Shown here piece after piece: positions 25,314-36,214 of a stretch of 64,000 nt of DNA (positions within the stretch are counted from its first letter, which is position 1; each line of letters begins with the position of its first letter). The stretch is taken from NCBI RefSeq assembly GCF_003315035.1, contig NZ_QNRE01000013.1, forward strand, positions 149,900 to 213,899, read 5' to 3'. The notes under the pieces are model-generated. The model was given only the letters and a program-made list of their open reading frames with translations. It did no database searches and had not been told where the DNA came from. The DNA comes from Nocardia puris (GTDB lineage: Bacteria; Actinomycetota; Actinomycetes; Mycobacteriales; Mycobacteriaceae). Position numbers and translations under genes: made by a program.

Positions 25314-26552
25314 TCAAGCGATGTCAGCCGCCGGGTAGAGCCGGTGGATGGTGAGCGCCGCCGCCAGCATCCGCGAATTCCCCGGCTCGCCGGGGTCGAT
25401 GCCGGTGAGTTCGGCGATGCGGCGCAGCCGGTAGCTGAACGTGTTGGGGTGCACGTGCAACCGCGCCGAGGCCGCCTTGCGATCCGAGCCGAATTGCAGG
25501 TGCGCCTCCAGCGCTTCGAGCAGGTGCGGGTTGCGCAGCAGCGGCGCGATGCGCTGGGCCAGCCGGTCACGCGCGGGACCCGGACGGGTGAGCTGATACT
25601 CGAGCAGCAGGTCGTCGAGGTGGTAGCGGCCGGCGGGCCGGTCCAGCAGCCGCGCCAGCGTGGCCACCTCGGCGGCCTGTTCAGCGGCCTCGGGCAGGCC
25701 CGGCCGCGCCACGGCACGGCATTCGGCGAGGAACACCGGCGTGCCGAACTGCGCGGTGAGATCGGTGGCCAGGTCGGCGTAGCGCGCGGCGTCGGCGACC
25801 GACACCTCGGAGTGGTTGGGGAGCAACGCGATTCCCGCGCTGCCGTCGAACGCGACGAGCGCGGTGCCGTTGGTGAGCGCGTCCAGGGTGCGGTGCAGTA
25901 CGCGAATGCGCCTGCGCGCCAGCAGATCCGCGGCCGGGGTGGACTGCCGGTCGGGGCGCAGGTGGATGGCGAGGACGGTATAGCGATCGGTGAGCGGGGT
26001 GTCGGCGCGGGCGGCGAGCTCGTCGGCGGGCAGGCCGCGCAGCAGCGCGGTACACAGTTCGCGGCGCGCCTCGCGCTCGGCGTTGTAGATGGACTGCTCG
26101 ACCTCGGTGTAGGTGTCCACGACGGTCAGGTTGATGTGCATCAGCAGGTCGAGCAGGCGCGAGCCGACGGTGACGAGTTCGTCCTTCTCCTCGGGCGTGG
26201 CCAGCGCGGCGGCCTCGGCCAGCACCGACTGCGCCGACCCGTGGATGGCCTCGATGAGGGTGGCCAGCGGGAAGCGGTCCTCGGCGTGCCGCTCGGCGAC
26301 CGGCACCACGAACGCCGCCACCTCCGCCCTGGTGAACTCGCGCTGCTCCCCGATCGCCTGGAGCACGGCGCGGCCGCAGGCGTAGATGGTGGGCAGGACC
26401 TCCGCCGTGAAATGCCCGTCGGGCAGGTCGGCGGCGGGCGGTGTGGCGCCGAGACCGGCGGCGAGCATGCGCTCGGCGATCTGCGGCCACCTGGTGAGCA
26501 GACGGGTCACCAGGGGAACGTTCCCGGTGACCGGGGATGGAGCGACAACCAT
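25314..26552 (-). CDS. PucR/CdaR-type transcriptional regulator
   Basis: 412 residues from the ATG at 26552; an upstream in-frame start at 26609 would add 19 residues. The N-terminal region (about 40-150) is an RsbRD-like helical domain, followed by a GGDEF-like CdaR middle domain and a C-terminal PucR helix-turn-helix (about 350-410) containing LQFGSDRKAASARLHVHPNT and FSYRLRRIAELTGID. Regulators of this class respond to small metabolites. It is divergent from a secreted lipase gene, the most obvious target. Confidence 0.85.
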   Translation of the reverse strand: MVVAPSPVTGNVPLVTRLLTRWPQIAERMLAAGLGATPPAADLPDGHFTAEVLPTIYACGRAVLQAIGEQREFTRAEVAAFVVPVAERHAEDRFPLATLIEAIHGSAQSVLAEAAALATPEEKDELVTVGSRLLDLLMHINLTVVDTYTEVEQSIYNAEREARRELCTALLRGLPADELAARADTPLTDRYTVLAIHLRPDRQSTPAADLLARRRIRVLHRTLDALTNGTALVAFDGSAGIALLPNHSEVSVADAARYADLATDLTAQFGTPVFLAECRAVARPGLPEAAEQAAEVATLARLLDRPAGRYHLDDLLLEYQLTRPGPARDRLAQRIAPLLRNPHLLEALEAHLQFGSDRKAASARLHVHPNTFSYRLRRIAELTGIDPGEPGNSRMLAAALTIHRLYPAADIA

Positions 26553-26800
26553 GGGCCGATTGTGTCGGAGTACAGGGATGAGCTCAACGTGTCCGTTGCC
26601 GTGGCCCAAACTTTGTCATGGGCGACAACCATCTGTTCGAGTACTTCGTCGGGCCGTGCAGTGACGAACGCGCTCGACCGCTCCTAGATTTACTGTTACC
26701 GCGCTTTCCGGGTGCTCCTGATCACATTCGAACGACATTGTGCCCTACGCCATAGTCGAGCCCACCCGGGTCGCGCGGACGATCGGATGGGAAGTAACGG

Positions 26801-27973
26801 ATGTTTGCAACGACGCAACGAGCGCGGCGCGGGCTGGCCTGCGCCGCGATGATCGCGGGGCTGGCGCTCCCGCACGGACTCGGCTCGGGGGTGGCCGCCG
26901 GTGCGCCACAGGCGGATTCGGAACCAGCCCTCACGGCCTTCGCCGACACCCTCTCGGCGGGGCTCATGCCCGCGGCCGACGGCAGGCAGCCCAAGGCCAT
27001 CGTGGACACCGGCAGCGCCTCGGGTTCGGCCAGCGGCAGTGGTTGGGCCAAGAGCACCGCCTCCGCGGCCGTCGGGGAAGGGCCGGAACTGACCGCGGCG
27101 CTCGCCGCGTTCGCCCACGGCCTGCTGAATCCCGACGCCGCGCCGCAGGGCGCGAACCGCTGGGACTGCAAGCCCACGGCGCAACGCCCGCGCCCGGTCG
27201 TGCTGCTGCACGGCACCTGGCTCAACGCCTTCGACACGTTCTCCTACATGTCGCCGCAGTTGGCGCGCGCCGGATACTGCGTGTTCGCGTTCAACTTCGG
27301 GCGCTCCGGGCTGCTGGAGGGCGGCGGCCTCGGGACCGTGCTACCCGGTCGTTATGGCGTGGGCCCGATGGAGGAATCCTCGCGCCAGCTCGCCGAATTC
27401 GTGGAGCGGGTACGCGCCGCGACGGGCGCCGAACAGGTCGATATCGTCGGGCACTCGCAGGGTGGCACGGTGGCCAACCGCTACCTGAAGCTCGAGGGCG
27501 GCGCGGGCAAGGTGGGCAAGCTGATCACCTTCGGCGCCACCCACCACGGCACCAGCCTGATGGGTATCGCCACGCTGGGCCGCGTCATCAATAACCTCGG
27601 CGTGAACATCCTCGGGTTCTACGAGCCGATCGTCGGAATCTCCAATATCCAGCAGGCGCACGGCTCGGCGTTCTACGCGGAGCTGAACGCGGGCGGCGAC
27701 ACCGTGCCCGGCGTGGAGTACACCGCGGTGGGCTCGCGCTACGACGAGGTCACCAACCCGTACGACTGGACGTTCCTGCAGGCCGGTCCGGGCGCGACGG
27801 TCCACAACATCACCTTGCAGGCCGGCTGCGAACAGGACTTCTCCGACCACCTCACGATGATGTACTCGCCGCGCTCGGTCTCGATCGCGCTCAACGCGCT
27901 GGACCCGGCCACCCACCCGGCGCTGGACTGCGCGTTCAACCCGTGGCTGGTGGGTGGCGGCGGGCGCCTGTAG
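26801..27973 (+). CDS. Secreted triacylglycerol lipase/esterase (lipase class 2-like)
   Basis: 390 residues. The N-terminus has Arg residues followed by a hydrophobic stretch (GLACAAMIAGLALPHGLGSG) and an Ala-rich cleavage region, so it is exported. The alpha/beta-hydrolase core starts at VVLLHGTWLNAFDTF. The nucleophile elbow is GHSQGG at 217-222 (Ser219). Candidate acid and His residues follow, the latter in SDHLTMMYSP. Cys residues near the start of the core, in AGYC, in AGCEQD and in LDCAF may form disulfides. It probably hydrolyses lipids outside the cell. Divergent from the PucR-type regulator. Confidence 0.88.
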   Translation: MFATTQRARRGLACAAMIAGLALPHGLGSGVAAGAPQADSEPALTAFADTLSAGLMPAADGRQPKAIVDTGSASGSASGSGWAKSTASAAVGEGPELTAALAAFAHGLLNPDAAPQGANRWDCKPTAQRPRPVVLLHGTWLNAFDTFSYMSPQLARAGYCVFAFNFGRSGLLEGGGLGTVLPGRYGVGPMEESSRQLAEFVERVRAATGAEQVDIVGHSQGGTVANRYLKLEGGAGKVGKLITFGATHHGTSLMGIATLGRVINNLGVNILGFYEPIVGISNIQQAHGSAFYAELNAGGDTVPGVEYTAVGSRYDEVTNPYDWTFLQAGPGATVHNITLQAGCEQDFSDHLTMMYSPRSVSIALNALDPATHPALDCAFNPWLVGGGGRL

Positions 27974-27974
27974 C

Positions 27975-29117
<1,143 letters not shown>

Positions 29118-29206
29118 CTCATCATCTCCGCGGCGGGGTGGTCGGACCCGATTACAGTACGACCGACATCTTATTACATGCAATGCAGCACGCATTTTTC
29201 TGCCCC

Positions 29207-29221
29207 TATACTGGGTCGATG
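29207..29221 (+). promoter_or_regulatory. Promoter of a leaderless tetR-type gene
   Basis: TATACT at 29207-29212 is a good actinobacterial -10 box, and the ATG at 29219 lies six bases after it. Transcription would begin at or next to the start codon, giving a leaderless message. No ribosome site precedes the ATG, which agrees with this. An A+T-rich stretch (29170-29200) with repeated TGCA sits just upstream. Confidence 0.6.
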
Positions 29222-29824
29222 GTTTCCGAGCTGCCGCCGAACAAGCACCAGGAGAAGAGTCTGCGCACGCGCGCCCAGCTGCTGGACGCGGCGATCGACA
29301 GCCTGGCCGAGGTCGGCTGGGGCAGCGCCTCGATCGCCGATATCACCGCGCGCGCCGGCGTCACGCGCGGCGCGCAGCTGCACCACTTCCACACCCGGCA
29401 GGAGCTGTTCACCCAGGCGATCGGGCACCTCACCGAGCGTCAGCGCCAGGCGCTGCACCGGCGGTTGCGCACGCTGCCCGCGGGAACGGCCCCGGGCGCC
29501 GTCCTGGTCGAGCTGGTGACGGCGACGTTCGCGGGCAAACTGGGCCGCGCCTGCGTGGAGCTCTACGTCGGCATCGCAGGTGAGAGCGCGCTGCGCCGGG
29601 AGATGCTGCGTGTGCAGCACGATCTCACGGTGGAGTTGCAGGACCGCTGCGCCGAGCTGATCGGACCCGAAATCCCCAGGGAGCGCCTGGAATCGGCGTT
29701 CTGGTTGACGATCAACGTGGTGCGCGGCGCGACCCTGGACGAAATGGTGGGCCGCGACCGCGCCCGCCGCAAACAGGTGCTGGCCGATTGGACCGCGCTC
29801 GCGGAGGTCGCGCTGCGCGGGTGA
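29219..29824 (+). CDS. TetR-family transcriptional regulator
   Basis: 201 residues from MVSELPPNKHQEKS. The DNA-binding domain (about 15-65) reads RTRAQLLDAAIDSLAEVGWG and ITARAGVTRGAQLHHFHTRQ. A C-terminal helical ligand domain follows. The track of protein-like sequence begins at this ATG, and a -10 box sits six bases upstream, so earlier in-frame starts are rejected. It probably controls the divergent acyl-CoA dehydrogenase. The GMC oxidase gene downstream is in the same direction, 115 bases away. Confidence 0.87.
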   Translation: MVSELPPNKHQEKSLRTRAQLLDAAIDSLAEVGWGSASIADITARAGVTRGAQLHHFHTRQELFTQAIGHLTERQRQALHRRLRTLPAGTAPGAVLVELVTATFAGKLGRACVELYVGIAGESALRREMLRVQHDLTVELQDRCAELIGPEIPRERLESAFWLTINVVRGATLDEMVGRDRARRKQVLADWTALAEVALRG

Positions 29825-29939
29825 GGGGTTGATGGGGGGTGGCCGGAAATGCCGATTTGTTGGCCGTCGCTGTGTCCCACCGCCGCGCCGGGCGTCCCTA
29901 CCGTGGGGATACCAACGCGGCGAGGAAGGTGTGCTGACC

Positions 29940-31637
29940 ATGGGATTCGACTACGACGTGGTGGTCGTCGGTTCGGGGTTCGGCGGCAGCGTGTCGGCGC
30001 TGCGGCTGACGGAGAAGGGCTACCGCGTCGCGGTGCTGGAGGCCGGCAGGCGCTTCCGCGACGACGAGTTCGCCGAAACCTCGTGGCGTATCAAGAGATA
30101 CCTATGGGCGCCGGCCCTCGGGTGCTACGGCATCCAGAAGCTCGCGCTGCTGAAGGACACGTTCGTGATGGCGGGCGCGGGCGTGGGCGGCGGCTCGCTG
30201 GTGTACGCCAATACCCTCTACGAGCCGCCGGACCGGTTCTTCGCCGACCGCCAGTGGGGCCACATCACCGACTGGCGCGCCGAACTCGCCCCGCACTACG
30301 ACCAGGCCAGGCGCATGCTCGGCGTGACGACCAACCCCGCCACCACCCGGTCGGACCGGGTGATGCGGGAGGTAGCCGAGGAGATGGGCGTCGGCGACAC
30401 CTATCGGCACACACCGGTCGGCGTGTACTTCGGCGGTGACGGCGTGCGGCCGGGGCAGGACGCGCCCGATCCGTACTTCGGCGGCGTCGGGCCGAGCAGG
30501 CGGGCCTGCACGCACTGCGGCGAGTGCATGACGGGCTGTCGGCACAACGCCAAGAACACCCTGGTCAAGAACTACCTCTACCTCGCGGAAAAGGTCGGGG
30601 CCGAGGTGTTTCCGCTCACCACGGTGACCGACGTGCGCCCGCTGCCCGGCGGCGGATACACCGTGTCGACCCGGCGCACCGGCCGCGTCGTGCGGGCCGG
30701 GCGGCGCGATTTCACCGCCGAGCACGTGGTTTTCGCGGCCGCGGCGCTCGGCACCCAGCGGCTGCTGCACAGGTTGCGCGACACCGGTTCGCTGCCGGGC
30801 CTCTCACCCATGCTGGGCAAGTTGTCCAGGACGAATTCCGAGGAGTTGCTCGGCGCGCGCACCCGGCGCGACGACGCCGATTTCACCAAGGGCGTGGCGA
30901 TCACGTCGTCCATCCACCCCGACGCCGACACCCACGTGGAGCCGGTGCGCTACGGACGCGGCAGCAACGCGTTCGCGCTCATGGCCACCGTGCTGGTGAG
31001 CGGTGACATGCCACGCGTGCGGCGCTGGCTGCGCGCCCTGTGGCGGGCCCGGCGCGATCTGGCGCGCGCCTACTCTCCACGCCACTGGTCGGAGCAGACC
31101 ATCGGGCTGCTGGTGATGCAGTCGGTGGACAACTCGATCACCACCTACACCGCGCGCGGTTGGTTCGGGCGCCGCCGGATGACGACGAAACAGGGTGCGG
31201 GTGAACCGAATCCGACGTGGTTGCCGTCGGGGCACGAGGTGGCACGCCGTGTGGCGGACAAGATCGACGGGTTCCCGCTCGGTACCGCGTCGGGGGTGCT
31301 GGGAATTCCCATGACGGGTCACTTCATCGGCGGCTGCGTCATCGGAGACAGTCCGGAGACCGGTGTGGTGGACCCGTACCACCGCGTGTACGGCTACACC
31401 GGGCTGCACATCATCGACGGCTCCACCATCTCGGCGAATCTGGGCGTCAACCCGTCGCTCACCATTACGGCCCAGGCCGAGCGCGCTCTCTCCTTGTGGC
31501 CAAACAAGGGTGAGGCCGATCCGCGACCCGCGGCGGGAGCGCCGTACCGGCGTCTGGCGCCGATTCCGCCGCGTCGCCCCGTGGTGCCGCCGACGGCGCC
31601 CGCCGCCCTACGCCTGCCGATCGAACCGGTGCGGTGA
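29940..31637 (+). CDS. choD: GMC oxidoreductase, ChoD-type cholesterol oxidase family
   Basis: 565 residues, close to the mycobacterial ChoD (578). The FAD-binding fold is VVVGSGFGGSVSALRL near residues 8-23. The cysteine-rich insertion ACTHCGECMTGCRHNAKNTL and the C-terminal GCVIGDSPETGVVDPYHRVY are typical of this branch and not of classical secreted cholesterol oxidases. There is no signal peptide, and the C-terminal tail is Pro-rich. It is annotated as cholesterol oxidase in mycobacteria, but a role in sterol degradation is not firmly shown. The symbol reflects family resemblance. Confidence 0.8.
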   Translation: MGFDYDVVVVGSGFGGSVSALRLTEKGYRVAVLEAGRRFRDDEFAETSWRIKRYLWAPALGCYGIQKLALLKDTFVMAGAGVGGGSLVYANTLYEPPDRFFADRQWGHITDWRAELAPHYDQARRMLGVTTNPATTRSDRVMREVAEEMGVGDTYRHTPVGVYFGGDGVRPGQDAPDPYFGGVGPSRRACTHCGECMTGCRHNAKNTLVKNYLYLAEKVGAEVFPLTTVTDVRPLPGGGYTVSTRRTGRVVRAGRRDFTAEHVVFAAAALGTQRLLHRLRDTGSLPGLSPMLGKLSRTNSEELLGARTRRDDADFTKGVAITSSIHPDADTHVEPVRYGRGSNAFALMATVLVSGDMPRVRRWLRALWRARRDLARAYSPRHWSEQTIGLLVMQSVDNSITTYTARGWFGRRRMTTKQGAGEPNPTWLPSGHEVARRVADKIDGFPLGTASGVLGIPMTGHFIGGCVIGDSPETGVVDPYHRVYGYTGLHIIDGSTISANLGVNPSLTITAQAERALSLWPNKGEADPRPAAGAPYRRLAPIPPRRPVVPPTAPAALRLPIEPVR

Positions 31638-31698
31638 GGACCGCGCGACGCGAGATCGGTTCAGGCCCAAACGATTTTCCGCTCCCCGCGGACGACCC

Positions 31699-32370
31699 TC
31701 ACAGGTCGGGCCGGGCGATCTTGGTGATGCGGAACCCGTCGCCCGCCTCGGTGACGCTGACGACCTGGCGGTAGGTGCGGGCGGGCTCGTCGGCTCGGGA
31801 TTCGGTGATGACCACGTCGAACCGGCCGTCCGGGAGCGGCAAGATCAGCACGCAGTGGTCGGTGCCGGGCGGCACCGAGGCGATGCCCGCGTCGATGACC
31901 GCCTCGCTCGACACCGACGCGTCGGAGGTGGTGACCGCCCGCGCGTCCGCGCCGGATCGCGTGACGTAGTAGGCGTACTGGAACGCCAGCACCACGTCGG
32001 GGCCGCTGTCGCGCGAGCCGGTTCCGTTGCCGCGCACCATCTGTTCGGTTCTGGTCGGCTCGCACCCCGGTCCACCGCCGAGCACCGGATCCCCCACGGT
32101 CGCGGACTGTTTCGGGCCCGCCCCCGCCGCCGCGTACACCAGCACCACGGCCACCGCCGCCAGCGACGCGACCACGGTCGCGCCACCCACCAACCACGGC
32201 CGCCGCGGGCCGCGCGGTGGCCGCCTGCGCGCCTGCTTGCGCAGCGGTTGTCCGGGCTGGGGCTCGATCATGCCCGGCCACATCGGCACCGACGATCCGG
32301 GACGGATCCGGCGCGGGCCGGACCGGCGCGCGCGACCGCGGTCGCCGAGCTCGAACGTGTCCGACGCCAT
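31699..32370 (-). CDS. Membrane-anchored protein with an extracytoplasmic domain
   Basis: 223 residues from the ATG at 32370. Basic, Pro-rich N-terminus (about 1-60), one membrane span (WLVGGATVVASLAAVAVVLV), then an outside domain of about 140 residues resembling the NTF2-like or Mce-associated fold (VVLAFQYAYYVTRSGADARA; FRITKIARPDL at the end). Two Cys (GCEP and HCVL) could form a disulfide. This layout is common in mycobacterial-type envelope proteins of unknown role. Divergent from a TetR gene; a TTGCGCAA palindrome (32399-32406) lies between. Confidence 0.8.
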   Translation of the reverse strand: MASDTFELGDRGRARRSGPRRIRPGSSVPMWPGMIEPQPGQPLRKQARRRPPRGPRRPWLVGGATVVASLAAVAVVLVYAAAGAGPKQSATVGDPVLGGGPGCEPTRTEQMVRGNGTGSRDSGPDVVLAFQYAYYVTRSGADARAVTTSDASVSSEAVIDAGIASVPPGTDHCVLILPLPDGRFDVVITESRADEPARTYRQVVSVTEAGDGFRITKIARPDL

Positions 32371-32614
32371 GACCGCCGCACCCTCCGTATCAATACCGTT
32401 GCGCAATAACAAGATTGCACAGGTGCGCCGGAATTGCCCGGCGAATGGCGCAGACAGGTCACCAGAGGTACGGCGGGTGATCGCCCGGCATACGGGTGGC
32501 AACGAATCGGGGCCGTCCACCGATAGTCCCGACGGGTGGAGCCACGCAACGACGCACCGGCCGTGAGAGCGCGGCCGCGCTCCCCCGATCAGGGTTCGAC
32601 ACAGGGAGGCACAT

Positions 32615-33286
32615 ATGCGCCAGGACCGGGCGATCGTGCGCCCCGCGACGCTACCCCGCAGTGGATTCGCCGAAAGGCACCGCGCGGCACGCGAAGCGGT
32701 ACTCGCCTCGCAGCGCGGGCGGATCATCTCAGCGATGGTCGAAAGCGTGGACGCCAAGGGCTATTCGAGCACCACCCTCACCGATATCGTGGGGCTGGCG
32801 CGGGTTTCGCGCAGCACGTTCTACGAGCACTTCGCCAACAAGGAGGACTGCTTCGTCGAGGCCGTGCACACCGGCATCGACATCGTCGCCACCAGGATCG
32901 CCGAGGAGCTGGCGCAGTTGCCGCCCGGCGCCGACGCGCGCACCAGGATTCGCTGCATCGTGGTGGCCTACTGCGAAATGGTCGCCAGGGAACCGGATTT
33001 CGCGCGGGTGGTGCTGGTGGAGTCGTTCAAGGTGGATCAGGCGGCGGTGGCCTACCGCGATCTGGCCGTGGACCGGTTCGCCGAGCTGTACCGGATCTTC
33101 CACGCCCAGGCCCGCGCCGCCGATCCGGACCTGCCCGCGCTGGCCGACGATCTCATCACGCTGGTGCCCGAGGCGATCGGCGAACGGACCCGCCGCATCG
33201 TCATCGCGGAGGGCCCGGCCGCCGTCCCCGGATACGCGGACCTGTTCGTGGAGTTCGCGAATACCGTACTCGGACTGCGGGATTGA
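32615..33286 (+). CDS. TetR-family transcriptional regulator
   Basis: 223 residues from the ATG at 32615, behind GGGAGGC. The DNA-binding domain (about 30-80) reads GRIISAMVESVDAKGYSSTT and VGLARVSRSTFYEHFANKED. The C-terminal domain is of the AcrR_C type (ARVVLVESFKVDQAAVAYRD). It may control the divergent envelope protein gene. The TTGCGCAA palindrome at 32399-32406 is the only symmetrical element I noticed between them. Ligand unknown. Confidence 0.88.
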   Translation: MRQDRAIVRPATLPRSGFAERHRAAREAVLASQRGRIISAMVESVDAKGYSSTTLTDIVGLARVSRSTFYEHFANKEDCFVEAVHTGIDIVATRIAEELAQLPPGADARTRIRCIVVAYCEMVAREPDFARVVLVESFKVDQAAVAYRDLAVDRFAELYRIFHAQARAADPDLPALADDLITLVPEAIGERTRRIVIAEGPAAVPGYADLFVEFANTVLGLRD

Positions 33287-33292
33287 CGCGGA

Positions 33293-34132
33293 TCAGAACA
33301 GCGTCATCGGATCGCGCTCGACCGGCTCGGGCAGCGGGTCGAGTTCCGGGACGCGGGCGCGGACCTCGGCGTGGAAGCGGCGGGCCAGGTCGAGGGCCGA
33401 CGCGTTGTCGGGGGTGTGCACGAACACGGTGGGCGAGCGGCCTTCTCGCAACCATCCGGCGACCGTGTCGAGCCAGGGGCGCCAGCCCGCGACGGTGCGC
33501 TCGGGGTCGTCGCGGCCGTGGTAGCGCACCATCGGATGCTCGGTCAGCGCGCGGGTGCGCCGGGGGACGCGCGGCTTCTTCGACCACGCCTCCTGTTCGG
33601 CGGCGGTCACCGGTGCGCCGTCGAACAGGACGGTGGTGTCGAAGATCGTCCACTCCGCGCCGATGCGGCCGAGCAGGCTCTCCAGCGTGGCGCCCGCGCG
33701 GTCGTCGTCGAAGAACGCACGGTGGCGCACCTCGACGCAGTACCGGTACTCACCCGGCAATCCGCGCAGGAACAGCGCCAGCGCGCCGAGATCGTTCGGC
33801 CCGAAGGAACCGGGCAGTTGCGCCCAGAGGGTGTGGATGCGCGGGCCCAGCGGTTCCATCGCGTGCAGGAACTCGCGCAGGTCGGCGTCGGTGTCCTTGA
33901 GCCTGCGCTCGTGGGTGATCGTCTTGGGCAGCTTCACCACGAACCGGAAATCCGGATCGGTCTGCGCCGCCCAGGTTTCCACCGTCCGCCGGGCCGGCGT
34001 GGCGTAGAAGGTGGTGTTGCCCTCCACGGCGTCACACCGCTCGGCGTACCACCGCAGCCTCTCCCCCGCCCCCATCTCCTTGCCCTGCCACGCCGCGTGG
34101 GTCCACATCGCACATCCCACGTGAAGCCGCAT
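33293..34132 (-). CDS. DUF72-family protein (TIM-barrel, YecE-like)
   Basis: 279 residues beginning RLHVGCAMWTHAAW, with YAERCDAVEGNTTFYATP, VVKLPKTITHERRL and VEVRHRAFFDD, the conserved blocks of DUF72. These proteins adopt a TIM-barrel fold like sugar-phosphate isomerases and appear with Fe-S or nuclease-related genes in some genomes; the activity is unknown. It is intact, of normal length and convergent with the TetR gene. Context gives no clue to its role. Confidence 0.92.
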   Translation of the reverse strand: MRLHVGCAMWTHAAWQGKEMGAGERLRWYAERCDAVEGNTTFYATPARRTVETWAAQTDPDFRFVVKLPKTITHERRLKDTDADLREFLHAMEPLGPRIHTLWAQLPGSFGPNDLGALALFLRGLPGEYRYCVEVRHRAFFDDDRAGATLESLLGRIGAEWTIFDTTVLFDGAPVTAAEQEAWSKKPRVPRRTRALTEHPMVRYHGRDDPERTVAGWRPWLDTVAGWLREGRSPTVFVHTPDNASALDLARRFHAEVRARVPELDPLPEPVERDPMTLF

Positions 34133-34423
34133 GCCGCGACGTTAGCGCACGGCGCGCGGGCCGTGTCTCCCGGAATCCCGGTCCCAGCCCTGCCGATCAG
34201 CGACATGCAGGTAACCCGGTCCTGGGGCCGATCCGCCCGGCCGACAGTCACCGCACCGCTTCCCAGGACGGTGCCAGGTCCTTCCCGAGCCCGCGACGCG
34301 GCCGGAAGCTGGCGCGTTCAGCCCGGAGCCGGAGGCCTCGGCTGGGCGTGTCGACACCTCAGCCCGAAGCCATCGGGCGGCCACGATCTCGGTTCGGATG
34401 CCGCCCAACGGCGGCCTCCCAGC

Positions 34424-35722
34424 TCAGCCCGGAGCCGGGGCTGCCCCGCCGCTCTGGGCCGGGCCTTCCGAGCGCGCGGATTCGGGTTCGCGGAGGCGGT
34501 ACAGGAGGGTGATGGCGAAAGCGCAGCCCACGGTGACGAAGACCGCGGTCAGGCCGGGGGCCGCGCGCAGCAGCAGGCCGGGGTCGCTGTCGCGGGGCGG
34601 GGCGTCGAGCGGGCCGCCGAAGACGCGGGCCCGCACGGCGACCACCACACCGGGCACGAACAGGGTGCCGATGGCGAGGACCAGGCTCGGGCTGTAGCCG
34701 GAGACGGCCGAGGTGAAGCAGTAGCCCGTCACCACGGCCAGCGCCATGCCCGCGGTGCCCGCGGCCGCGACGGGAGTCTCGCGCGGCACGGCGGTGAGCG
34801 CGCCGAACAGGCCGAGCGCACCGAGCACGCCCAGCGCGACCATCGGGTGCGGCCACTGCGTGCCGAGCACCATGCCGCCCACGGTCGCGCCGAACAGCAG
34901 CGGCACCGTCCACATCGAGAGCGGCGTCAGCACGATGGCCCCGCCGGCGGCGGCCACCGCCGTCGCGAGCAGCACCAGCACGCCGTCGCGATCGGGCAGC
35001 AGCAGCGCCGCGACGGCGGCCACCGCGACCGTTCCCACCGCGACGAGGGCGACCGCGCTCGGCGAGGAGCCGTGGCGGGCCAGCCACTCCGACCCGCCGA
35101 GCGTCACGGTCATCACCGCGAGCACGGCCACGATGGGCCGCAGCGGCAACTCCACGGCGATCACCCGCGGGAGACGCGGCCGCCGGTTCCGCAGCGCGCA
35201 CACCACCACCAGCAGCGTGGCGGGACCGAGCAACCACAGCGAGAGCGGTTCGGCGACGAACCACGCGCTCGGCCGCGCGGGCCGCTCGTAACGCGCGCCG
35301 CTCATATCCCCGAGCACGATGCTGGTGAGCGCACCGAGCGCCCCCGCGGCGGCGGAGAACGACGGCAGGGGCACGGCGGCCAGCAACCCGCCGAGCAGCG
35401 CGCCGCCCGCCATGGAGTCGATGTAGTTGAGCGTGCTCAGCGGCGCGATCGCGGCGAATCCGCGCCCGAGCAGGTGATTCACCAGCAGGGCCGTCATCGC
35501 GGCCAGCGCGATGAGCCACGCCACCATTGGCGAGTCGGCCGTGCTCACGAACACCGCGACCACCACCGCGACCACGCACCCGATGGCGGTGGCGCGCGGC
35601 AGGCTGTGCGCGGCCAACTCCATCTCCAGCGTGGTCGCGCCGCGCGCCCACGCCAGGGTGATGGGCGTGGCGAGCGCGAGTCCGCCTATCACGGCACCGA
35701 GGAACACCGTGATCGACTCCAC
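34424..35722 (-). CDS. Multi-pass membrane protein of unknown function
   Basis: About 432 residues from a GTG at 35722 (MESITVFLG...); another GTG is directly upstream and a start at 35743 would add seven residues. At least ten hydrophobic segments alternate with short loops; many are Ala/Leu/Val/Gly-rich. The opening ITVFLGAVIGGLALATPITL and the SLSLW segment recall NAD(P) transhydrogenase beta-subunit membrane domains (PntB), but the Rossmann domain is absent, so this resemblance is weak. It is Pro-rich at the C-terminus. I do not recognise the family. Confidence 0.7.
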   Translation of the reverse strand: MESITVFLGAVIGGLALATPITLAWARGATTLEMELAAHSLPRATAIGCVVAVVVAVFVSTADSPMVAWLIALAAMTALLVNHLLGRGFAAIAPLSTLNYIDSMAGGALLGGLLAAVPLPSFSAAAGALGALTSIVLGDMSGARYERPARPSAWFVAEPLSLWLLGPATLLVVVCALRNRRPRLPRVIAVELPLRPIVAVLAVMTVTLGGSEWLARHGSSPSAVALVAVGTVAVAAVAALLLPDRDGVLVLLATAVAAAGGAIVLTPLSMWTVPLLFGATVGGMVLGTQWPHPMVALGVLGALGLFGALTAVPRETPVAAAGTAGMALAVVTGYCFTSAVSGYSPSLVLAIGTLFVPGVVVAVRARVFGGPLDAPPRDSDPGLLLRAAPGLTAVFVTVGCAFAITLLYRLREPESARSEGPAQSGGAAPAPG

Positions 35723-35743
35723 CACCCCCGTGCAGTGTCGCAC

Positions 35744-36214
35744 CAGGTCAAAGGTAGTTCAGAGATCGTTTCACCGGGCGCTTTTCGGGCGCACGCCCCG
35801 GTGCCACCACGTGACCGGGCCCGATCACCGGGTGCCCGCGCAACGGTCCGAGCGCGACACATGATCGCCTCCGCGCGCACACGATCAACACAACATCACC
35901 CGACAATCAGGGCACGGTCCCGACACACCACGCGCACGATGGATCCCGCGTCACCACCCGACAGCCCGGCGAGGAAGCGAGAGCGCACCGACGCCGAGCC
36001 GGGAAGTCCCGGATCGGAGCGTGCCACCGGTGAGCGCGGCCCTCGACCGTGATCGCCGGAAGTACCCAGCCGGAGCTGGATCGGTGACGTCGTTCCTTGC
36101 ACCCGCGCTCGTCGCGGCGTGAACCATTTCCAACGTTGCGACGAGCGTAGGTCCGGGCGCGGGGGTGGTTCGCGCGTAGCGCGCTACTCGAATTCGCGGC
36201 CCGCGCCACGCATT
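35744..36214. other. Intergenic region without a supported gene
   Basis: About 470 bases between two left-pointing genes. A small plus-strand frame (ATG at 35862 or 35940, stop at 36050-36052) would give a charged, disordered peptide but has no ribosome site. The region around 35860-35930 is A+C-rich and of lower GC than its surroundings. No hairpin terminator is evident. Confidence 0.4.

Noticed and set aside
26542..26632. 11-base direct repeat GCGACAACCAT (26542 and 26622) between the PucR and lipase genes
   Set aside because: The first copy overlaps the PucR start codon and the spacing of 80 bases is not helical; no symmetry, so chance is likely.
35862..36052. Possible 63- or 37-residue disordered protein on the plus strand
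   Set aside because: No ribosome site and no conserved pattern; lies in a stretch of unusual composition that could give chance frames.
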